From Daphnia pulex (taxonomy: Eukaryota > Arthropoda > Branchiopoda > Diplostraca > Daphniidae): a stretch of DNA of 64,000 nt. The notes beneath the pieces are model-generated. The model was not told the origin of the DNA. It searched no databases and saw only the letters and a list, made by a program, of their open reading frames with translations. Position 1 is the first letter of the stretch; each line of letters begins with the position of its first letter. This document shows, piece by piece, positions 32,979-44,100 of the stretch. The DNA lies in the NCBI RefSeq assembly GCF_021134715.1, contig NC_060025.1, forward strand, positions 6,634,001-6,698,000, written 5' to 3'. Made by a program: the position numbers and the translations under genes.

Positions 32979-35080
32979 TTACTTGGGAAGAGTCGAGGAA
33001 AATGATTTAGGAATGCCGAGATTAACTACCCCACAGAGACTAGGGAACCCCGTCGTCGTCCCAGACTTCCGAAGAGCTGCAGCTGACATAATAGGTATGG
33101 CTAAGTTATTGTGACCATTGCAAGACGTCAAATTGGATGCGGGAATAAACTGATTAATGCCCATTGATTCAAGTTTAGAAATAACATCCAGTCGCTTCAA
33201 GTCGACTATAGGAATATAAAATTCGCTGCCAGATGAAGTTGCTTTTTCCATCGATATTGCAGTAGGTTCCTTACAACAGGAAGACTGAGTTGATGAGGTC
33301 GTATTAGGAGGCACCAAACTAATCTCGGTAGTGGATCGATTTTGTCCAGAAGTTGCTCCGTTTTTGGTTTGCTGGTTAGTGTTCACTGAACCAGTGCTCA
33401 TATCTAGAAAATGAGAGTAATATTAATACTAGAAATAAATTCCAATAGAAAGCTCGAAAGTTACCTATTGGTCGTATTCCAGCAGGTGTCGCTTGTTGGG
33501 TGGTTGTAGATGTTTGAGTTGTAACAGAACCAGATGTGCTTGGTGCTGTTGTGTTCGTGGTCTGTCCATTCACGTTGCTAGCCCGCGAGATAGGGGAATT
33601 AACTGCTGCCTGCTTCGAGCCCTGGTTTCTGTTAACGTAAGTATTACCGGTTGGCCGCGCTACAGTGGTGTGCACCTTTCTTAGGTGAAGCACCAAATGA
33701 TTTTTAAGGAGCGATTGAGAGTTAAACCTAAAACGAACGAAACCATGGAAATTCAGAAAATTGCAAATTTTAGAAATTAATATTTACGTTTCGTTGCAAA
33801 CTTGGCATTGCAAAGGATTGCGTTGTTGCGGTACAGAATCCGAAGAAGTTGTCAAGTCAACGGTGATGGGACGAGAGGTTCTAGTAACGTTTATCACAGA
33901 ATTGGTGGAGGCATTGACAGATTTTGAAGCAGCGGAATCAGATCCTGTTTGGTTTTCTTTATTCTTGGCAGGTGTAATTGTTATGTTGGGATTACTTAAA
34001 AGTGAAGCAACAGACGGTGTCTGAAGGGACTGCACACTGGGTTTCGTTGACGAGCCACCGCCACCCTCCACGCTTTGAATAACAGGTAAGCCTGTTTGTT
34101 TCTTCTGTACGATCAACACTTCACAGTCTCCACTTTGCTGGGCTGCAGAGACCGCTGTGGAGACATTTGCAGAGACAGCAGTGGTTTCTTCAGTACGCGC
34201 TACCTTGTGAGCAGGTTGACCAGCCCCCGGTGATATTCCTCCCTCAACTACTAAATGACGTTTCTGACTGACAGGTCGATTAAGTGCGTTCGCAGCTGTT
34301 TGTCCTTGGTGTGATGGAGCTGGCAAACGAACGGTCGATGAAGTAGTAGCTGAAGTGGTAGACGTCGTCAGTATGCACACACTATTGAGAGACTGAGGAT
34401 GTGGTAGGATAGCCACAAACGCCTGTCGTTGTGGAGTAGGTGGTGGAAGACGGACAGAGTTTGGCAATGCAAGACTAGAGGCAACGCGAATTCCTTGGCT
34501 TGGAAGCGTTATGGCTTGCGGACGGAGTTGCGTAGTCGCAACTGGCGGTCGAGTTGTTGCGACCTGCAACTGGACATGTTGAGCCATAGACGTCTGCGGT
34601 CGGTTAGAGTAGTGTGGAAAGGAGTTGTTGGTATGTACGACTACCTGGTTATAGTTGCCTTGTCCAGCCAACTGATGTTGGATAGGGTTGGAAGAGGCCA
34701 TCGGCGGAATAGAGTTAGTGGTGATTTGTTGGAAGTAGGCGGAAACGGGGGGAACGTAAATTGTGCCATTACTGTTAGAGAGCGTTATTACGGAATTCAT
34801 TGTAGCCCTAGTAGATTGATTGGGTTGGACAGCTCGGCATGACGCATTGTAAGATTGTACCGGGTACTGTATTCGTGGTGGAGTTGAAAACCGCTGAATG
34901 TACTGAGGAGCTTGAGTTTGAGTATATGTGTTCGGTTGCTGACCAGTTCCAATCTGTTGATACGCCTGTTGTTGCGGTTGATACTGCATTGAGCTCAAAT
35001 TTGGATGCTGTTGGGGATACTGTTGTTGGTGGAAATGCGTTTGTTGTTTTTGTTGCTGCTGCTGTTGTTGCTGCTGCTGC

Positions 35081-35115
<35 letters not shown>

Positions 35116-35125
35116 TTGTTGCTGC

Positions 35126-35157
<32 letters not shown>

Positions 35158-38100
35158 TTGTTGCTGCTGTAGATGTTGGTGTTGCATCTGCTTTTGAAGG
35201 TGTTGTATTTGCGGGGTTTGTTGTTGCAGATGTTGTTGTTGGTTCTGCTGTTGAATAAGTTGTATTGGTGGGGTTTGCTGTTGCAGATGTTGTTGTAGTT
35301 GTGACTGTTGTTGCAGAAGTTGTTGCAGTTGCGGCTGTTGTTGCAGCTGTGGCTGTTGTTGCAGTTGTGGCTGTTGTTGCAGTTGTGGCTGTTGTTGCAG
35401 TTGTGGCTGTTGTTGCGGCTGTTGTTGCGGCTGTTGGTGCAGATGTTGCTGCAGAAGTGGATGATTTTGCTGTGGTTGTTGTGGTGTCTGTTGTGTTGGA
35501 AGTTGTTGATTTACTTGTGGCTGACGATTACCTATATTATGCGAATTTATTAGCAACCCATAATTAAATTAAATTATTATTATTGCTTGCAATAATAAAT
35601 AATTGAAAATCACCTTGTCCGTGAAATGGGTATACTTGCGTCATCAGTTGCTGCTGCGTTGGCGCTGAAGAAGTTTGCGTTGTTTGGGGCACTATGACCA
35701 ATTAAACCAATGCTTATTAGAGTAACAATATAATCAGTGAATTACATTTGATTCGTACTTGGTACAGTTATTTCAGGCGGTGGAGTTGGTTGAGATTTTT
35801 TCAAAACTTGCCGCGGTGTTGAAACTAAAAAAGCAAAGCAACAAGTTAAAAATTTAAAAAATGTTAAAATATAAAACATACTACCAAGAATTGAATTACC
35901 TGCTTCGATTAATGCTTTCACTGGAACAGAATTAGCAGTCGATCGGTGGTCTGTGATGTTAAGATCCTCTAAATTTTGTTCCGGTATGGCTACCATAGCT
36001 TGTGGTTTGTTTGAAGTCTTTGATGGTGAAATTGGAGACTGAATTGATACAGATTCATCATCGTCTTCAGAACTGGCACGCAAAAAAGAAGGTGACAAAA
36101 GTGACTCATATGGAACTAGTCGCAATTGTCCCTTCGATTTCGGTAGTTCTGCTTCCTTCGGCGTAGAAATCGATTCATTTTTATCATTATCTGACACTTC
36201 CTTTTCATCGACCACCTTTTCAAGTTGATCTTCAGGCTTATTCAATTCAACTGATGCAGTGGCATTTTCTGTTGGAGGAGTTTCCGGAGTGATCGGTTCC
36301 GGAAATGAAATATCAATAAGAGATGGAACTGGAAATTCTGTTAATTGATAAAAATACATAGAGATATTTATCAAGGTAAAACAATACATAATTAAAAAGG
36401 AAATTTCTTTTGCGAAAATTACCAGAAATGCTTATTGAAGCGGATGAAGACCCAGATGTATTCTTGTCAGGTAAATGAACTTCAGATAAAGGTTCTTTCG
36501 GGGCACTTGCAACAGTGTCAGGAACAGAGTCAACTGAAGTTTGATTCAGAAAATTGATCTCCTCTCCCAACTTTTCAATGAAAGCAGGATCTAGGATATT
36601 AGAGTCTCCTTGGGGTTCCACTGTTGCTGGGTTTGCTGATGCGATTGTTTCACTTGAGGTGCTAGCTGGAATTTCACTAATTGGTGAATTTAAAGGGCTA
36701 GATGATTCACAACTGCCTGGCCAAGTTAGCATCTCTTCCTCTTCCAACGCCTGCCTTTCAGGAGCTTCCTTATTTTCACAAGGAGTTGAAGCTTCTGGTA
36801 CCACACCAGATGTTAGGAATATTCCATTCCAACAGACGACGACGAGATCAGGGCGCCGCACAACAACACCGGCGCACCTACGCGACTATTGCCTTGGGGG
36901 CCCCCGATAGGTGGCCCCAAATTCAGTCGTTGGTCCCCAAATTCAGTCGTTGTTTCCCTACCCCCCTATTGTTTATTCCCCCCCAATTTACTGTACAATA
37001 TTCAGTGTGTTAAAATAGACGAGAGGTAAAAGACACGGTTTTGTTCGTGTCTAATTTATTCAACTTGGAAACTGTAAGTAAACGGCCCGACACGCCGAAC
37101 ATCCCTATTACATTTTCTACATGGTCCTTCGAACGGTTTTTAACCCAGTGCATAACCGTGTCCTCCCTCTCAAATCACTCAAATCAACTCACTCAAAACT
37201 CAAAATTGTGAAGCCGGTTGGGGCTACACAATTCTAGACCCCCCAAACGTTTATCTTTGTTTCTTTCTTTTGTTGTTGGGTGGTTAAAATCTGCCCAAAC
37301 TAAAACTACTAAATTGTAAAAACAAAAAAGACGTAGAAAAGGGGGGAACCTATGCCCAAAAATTCCATTTTTTTTCTTTCGACTTTTTTGTGCCTTTCGT
37401 TGTCGGGCTAGCCTGAGGGGGCGGCCATTGAACACGCCGTCCCAACCTCTGGCCCATAGATCGGCCTGGGCTAAACTACTGGGATTTCGTCTCCTCTTTT
37501 CATTGCACGTGTGTCCTCCCGTATCCATTCTTCGCTTGCTGATGGTATCGAGTCAGAAATAATCTTTCTCTTTCTCTCAACATTCACAGAGGAGCCGAAA
37601 GGTCTCCAAAACAACCGCTAAATACAATTATTGAATGAATATTCTCTGTCCATCTGTCCTTCCTTAAAAAAAAAAAGAAAAAAAACCCTCTTACATAGGA
37701 TCCCGAAACATCGGTGCATCCAAACGAAAAAAAAAAAAACTATTTCTCTCTCACGCTCACTGTAGTGGCACGCCGCAAGGGGCGCCACCAACAAAAAAAA
37801 AAAAAAAATTATTTCTCGCTCACGCTCAGTGTAGTGGCACGCCGCAAGGGGCGCCACCAAAAAAAAAAAACTTTATTTCCTCTCTCGCAAAGTGTAGTGG
37901 CACGCCGCAAGTGGCGCCACCAACAACAGAAAAAAACCAGATTCACTTAATTGAGTCATCCAGCCCGGATTTTTGCAGGAGCCTGGGTATTACCCTAGCT
38001 CCAAATTTAAATCGATTCTTTTTCAGATACATCCAAGGGATTTCAAACAAAGTGGAAACAAAAAACGGAAACTCATCCGTTCCACGAAACCCCAAGGAAA

Positions 38101-41100
38101 ACAGGAAAAGGAAACGGGCAAATCAGTCGATAAGTGATCGAAAAAAAAAAAAAAAATTAAATTAATTCTCTATTTCATCTCCTTTTCCCCAGTCAACAGC
38201 TCTTGAAGAGCTACACAACCAGGAAGAATGGTTCAGTCAATGAAAAACACAAGGTCAGCCACCAAAGGCCACATAACAAGAGCAATAACCCGGATCAACG
38301 GATTTGCAAATCAAGTAATGGCCCAAGAAGATGTTAAAGAACTAGAAACCTTAGAAACAAGATTGAAAAGTCTCTTCGAAAGCTACCAAAGCGCAACAAA
38401 AGAAATCAAGGAGAAATTAATAGCGACCAAGGCCGCGCAGGAGGAGATTGATGGGGATCTGGACACCTTTCTCCAAGTTCAAGATGAAGTGTCTGGAGCA
38501 AGATCAATCATCAAGCAGAAGAAGCAAGAATGGTTGGACGACGTGAAAGAAAAGCAAGAGGCAAAGAAAGAAGAGGACAGAGACAAACGATTGTTAGCGC
38601 TCTTCCAACAACAGGCAACAAGCCAAGCAGCAAATCAAGCGGCAAATCAAGCAGCAAATCAAGCAGCAAATCCAGCAACAAGTCAAGCACAGATGGCGCA
38701 AATTATTGCCCAAATCATGGCGGCCATTCCGGCACCTCCCGCGCCAGTAATCAACGTGACGGCAGCACCAGCCCCAGCTTCAGCCGTACAGTCGATACGA
38801 TTGCCGCAGCGACAAATTAAGCACTTCAAAGGAGACGTACTGGAATGGACCCAATTCTGGGAATCCTTTAACGCAGCTGTCCACTCTTCATCTCTTTCAA
38901 ACGTCCAAAAATTCGATTACCTCAAGGAATATCTTAAAGGTGAGGCGTACCTGTTGGTTAACAATCTTGAATTAACAGATGCGAATTACCAAGTCGCAAT
39001 CGACGAACTGAAAAGGATGTACGGGAAGACGGACGTTCTAATCGACGCGCACATTGAGAAACTGGATGCCTTGCAGCCCGTAAAGGACGGGAACGACGTT
39101 CCAGCTCTGAGGAGCTTCCAGCTGAATCTCCAATCGCACATTAGCGCGTTGGAAACGTTAGGAGTCCCCACAAGTTCCTTTGGCGGACTCCTCGGAGCAA
39201 GATTAATCAAATTAATTCCTACCAGGCTCCAACAAGAATGGGCAAAATCGCCAACAAACAAATCAACGGACATCGAGATGGTCATCAAATTCATTGGAGA
39301 TCAAATCGACGCGGCCGAAAGGTTCAACCGAATCAAAGGTGTGGAAAAGGAGAAATCGTCTCCAGCTCCTAAACAGCCCAAACCGGCAAATCCACAGCCG
39401 GCAACAGCATCACAATTGGCAGTAGGAGCCAAAGCAAGTCCAGCTCCTCAGGTTAAATCCGCCTTAAAAAATAAAAACGTTAAATTTAACCCAAGTTGGA
39501 TTGTGTGCGAAAGGCCCTGCATCTTCTGCAGCCAAATTCACTGGCCGACAAAATGTCCGAAAGGGCTGACGGAAAGGAAAAAGATAATCTTTGATTTGAA
39601 AAGGTGCGTCAACTGTTTTGGAGACAAACACGCGCTGAAGGATTGCACATCCGCCCGGAACTGCAACAAGTGCGGAGGGAGGCACCACACCGCTCTCTGC
39701 GACAAAGGAGACGTCAGAGTCACCAATCCCACAACAGCAGCAATAATCGTGGCCAGCGATCCAACTTTGACAACCACAGCCTGTGCAAGCAGCTTTGGAC
39801 AATTGATGCTGAAAACGGCAACAGTCATCATCAGCGGCCAAAACGGTAACGAAACAAGAGCGATTTTATTTGCAGACGACGGAAGTCATCGTTCTTGGGT
39901 GCTGAAATCACTCTCATCGCAACTTAACATGAAGACAGTAGCGGTGGAAAACATCAGCACAAGAGTGTTTAAGAAAAAGGAACCCAACAAGCCCGAAATG
40001 ACAAAAAACGTCGAAATGCAAGTAAGGGGCACCTGGCAAGGCGCCCCAAAAGTTACACTAATGGCTTTAGAATCGGATCACATTTCAGATACCGGCCCGT
40101 ACGTAGGATCCGAATTTGCAAACAGCCTCTGGATCCAAAACGAAAAATTGGCCGACGACAGATTCGAGATGGCACACACCGAAGATCAGCCAATTGGAAT
40201 TTTAGTCGGAATGGACCAGATGTTCCAGATCATGTCGAATGAAGCCGCCATACAGAGTCCATGCGGATTGCGCGCGTTTCAAACGAAACTCGGAAGAATG
40301 ATTGCTGGACCATCTCAAGAAGCAAAATCGAAGACAGGAACTCAAGTAATCCAAAATTTAATTTTAACATCAAGTTACCCGATTCCACAGATTACGTCAA
40401 CATTCGCGACAAGTAGCCAAAAAAGAAAAATCCTTTCAACTCAAGCAAACAAAACTCCGATGGAAAAGGAGACTGGAACGGCCAGTCCCCAAACTACGCC
40501 AATAGGAGCGTCATTCTCAGATGCCCCAATCGGATCCAGCGGAGAAGAAGATAGTAAATGGTTTGAGAAGGAAGAACAAGTTGCTGCTAATTTCGACCTT
40601 TCTCTTTTCTGGAAAATAGAAAATTTTGCGAACCTTGAAGGCGCTGATGCAGTGGAATCGGATGATCGCTTCGATTTCTTTGACGAAAAAATAACGAGAT
40701 GGCCAGATGGAAGATACTGTACACCGATCCCTTGGACAACTGACAAGTGGAGACTTCAGAAAAATCTCCCGTTGGCCACCGGAAGAGTGGAAAGCACAAT
40801 AACAAGATTGAGAAAAAATCCAGGAGACTTGGTGAATTACCACGCAGAAATCCAAAAGCTCATCGACAGCAAATTCGTCGAGGAGGCGAACATGGACTAC
40901 GAAGAACTTCACACCTATCTCCCACATCATCCGATCTTCAGAGGCGACAAATCAACGACGAAAATCAGACCCGTCTTTGATGGAGCAGCAAAAACGAAAT
41001 TCGGCCCAAGTCTGAACGACGTGTTGGAGACCGGACCAAATCTCAATCCGGATCTCCTATCAGTGCTAATACGCTTCAGAAAGTACGAGATTGCCTGGAT

Positions 41101-44100
41101 TGCCGACATTGAAAAGGCTTTTCTAAACATCGCCCTGCAGCCGGAAGATGCCGAAGCAATCAGGTTTTTATGGCCCAGGGATCCAGCAGTGGCTGGATCG
41201 CCTCTAATTGCCTACAAGTGGAAGAGAGTGCCCTTTGGCCTTAGTTCTAGCCCCTTTCTCCTACGTGTTACAATTAACAAACATTTCAAATCACTAAAGT
41301 CTCGTTTTCCAGAAACTATTCAACAGCTGGAAGAAAGTTTGTACGTTGACGATTACCTCGGCGGAGCAAACAATTTATCAATCGCCAAGAAAAGAGTCGA
41401 TGAGACGGACGAGATCTTTAGTGACGCCCAACTCAACATGAGAAGCTGGGCAACCAACAACGAAGACCTCAAACAACACCTGAAGGAGAAAGGACTGTCG
41501 AATCAAGTCGTAGGCCTACTCTCCCCAGCCTTGGACGGCCAACAGAAGGTGTTAGGAATCCGGTGGGACACCGGATCCGATTCGTTCAAATTCGACCCAG
41601 CATCCATCATCCAAGCAGTGGAAGAAGTGGGAACGGAAATCACCAAAAGAAAGATACTCAGTATCTCGGCAAGAATTTTTGATCCAATTGGATTTTTATC
41701 TCCCACTGTACTTTTATTAAAGATTATTTACCAGAAGCTCTGGGAAAAGGAGATAGGTTGGGACCAAGCAGCTCCAGCCGATATCCAAAAATCTTGGAAG
41801 ATAGTGATGACTGGTCTCGCCGATTTCACCGAACTACAAATTCCACGATGGATCGGACTATCCGAAAAAGTCACTTCTCACGAAATTCACGTCTTCGGAG
41901 ACGCTTCTGAAGCAGCGTATGGAGCCGTAGCCTACGCCCGACTCCAAAAAGGACAAGAAGATCCACTCATCATCCTACTGGCCAGCAAGACGAGAGTTGC
42001 ACCTCTACCTAAGAAAAAAGTAACTTTACCGCGTTTAGAATTGCTGAGCTCACTTTTAGCCGTACGTTTAGGTGAAGTCGTAAAAAATGCAATGCAAGTC
42101 CAGTATTGGAGAACTATCTACTGGTCAGACTCCTTGGTTGCACTAGGATGGATTAGAGGAGAGCCGAACAAATGGAAACCATTCGTCCGAAATCAAGTGG
42201 AAACGATTCGAAAATTTTCACAACCCGAGTGGTGGAGACACTGTCCAGGTCTCCAAAATCCGGCCGATCTTGCCTCGCGGGGAGCGCCAGCGCCAACGCT
42301 GGTAACCTCAACTCTTTGGTGGAACGGCCCGATTTGGCTCAAAGGAGAAGAAACGGAATGGCCAGATTCTCCCAACGACCAAATTCCACAAACAATCCAG
42401 TCCGAAATGGAATCGGAAGCTAGGAGTACGACGGTCAGCACAACAGCAGCCATCGCAATTCCAACAGCCTCCGTCGACTGGAATCTCGACAAAATTTCCA
42501 CCTGGAATCGACTGTTAAGACGTACAGCCTGGGTCTCACGATTCCTCAGCAGGAGTCAAAAGAAGCTCAGACCTCCCGGTCCAGAACGAATGGAGTCGAT
42601 AAAGGCAATTGGACCAGATGGAAAAGGAAGTGGAAAAGTTATCCGGATTACAAGATTATCCAGAGAGGAGCTGGATGAAGCGGAACTAACGATCTACAGA
42701 CAGCTCCAACGAGAGCGGTATCCTAAGGCGTTTGAATCGCTACAGTTAGACAACACAATCCAGCCCAAGGAGAAAATCGCTGCACTTTTTCCAATCTGGG
42801 ACGCCAGAGACCGTCTCGTTCGAATCCATGGGAGAGTATCACTTGCCCTAAGAGATAGGAACATCGATCCCCCAATTTTGCTTCCTGCATCACATATAGT
42901 AATCACTTTCTTAATTACAGACAAACACGAGTCGCTACTACATGCAGGAGCAAAGGTGACACTATCAGAGTTGAAAGAAAAATTCTGGATAGTTAAAGGA
43001 CGACAGCAAGTGAAAAAGATTCTGTTTACTTGTGTGGAATGTAAAAAACTGACATCGCCACCATTCCAGGAACTAGCAGCCCCTCTTCCTTTAAACCGAC
43101 TCAAACATGCGCAATCTTTTCACGTTACAGGAGTCGATTTCGCTGGACCACTGCTGTACAAACCAGCACAGCGAAGGAAGAAAAGGAAAGCTCCACCAAG
43201 CGTCCAGGATCCGACGCCAGCAGACGATCCAACTGAAGAGCGAATCGAGGAGCCACCCGCTGAAGGAGACGCTCCAATCGAAGCTCTAATCGTAGGCGAA
43301 GAGGATTCAGTCGAAGAAGATGTCGAAATCCAAGACATCTTAATAACAACAACTAAAGCTAAGAAAACGAACCATCTTAAAAGTTATGTTTGTCTTTTTA
43401 CGTGTGCAGTCACTCGAGCGGTTCACTTGGAACTACTACCCGATATGACGGCGCGTTCCTTCTTACTAGCCTTTCGAAAATTCGCAGCTAGACGAGGACC
43501 CGTCTCAGTGATGTATTCGGACAACGCGCAAACGTTCCGATGTGTCGACCGATTCCTGAGAACTATTCACGCCGATCCCATCATTCAAGACTTTCTCGCG
43601 TCCAGAAAAACCCTTTGGATATTTTCCGCCAGCCTAGCGCCATGGTGGGGAGGATTCTGGGAACGGATGGTGAGGAGCGTCAAGGATCTGCTGCGACGCT
43701 CCAACGGTCGAGCCTGCCTTGACTACATGGAACTGGAAGCGAGTTTAGCAGAAATCGAGAGCGTAATCAACGCCCGCCCACTCAGCTATATTGGGGAAGG
43801 AGCTGACGATCCACTTCCGATAACTCCTAACCAATTTCTAAACAACAGACGTTCTACTCGTGCCGATCCGGAGCCAGCCGTTAACTTGCTGGATCCTACA
43901 TCGACCAGCATCGTACTACAAGAGATGGACAAGAACAGGAGGGAATATGTCGCTGACATCTGTGCTAGATTCGTCGACGATTATCTACTCCAACTAGACA
44001 ACTTCCACTCCAAAGGAAAATCCGGAAGGAAGATCCGCCTAGGAGAAGTCGTTGTTATCCACGACGAACACTCCAAACGACTCATGTGGTCTACCGGAGT

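Noticed and set aside
34839-35567. Long plus-strand Val/Ala-rich and Leu-rich frames
   Set aside because: They are antisense shadows of the glutamine-coding repeat in the zinc-finger gene.
37728-37925. CRISPR-like array
   Set aside because: Three repeats inside a retrotransposon leader of an animal genome, with A-rich non-unique spacers, do not form a CRISPR array.
37714-37950. Frame made of repeated ARRKGRHQ units in the BEL leader
   Set aside because: It results from translating the tandem DNA repeats with A runs; there is no start context and no link to gag-pol.
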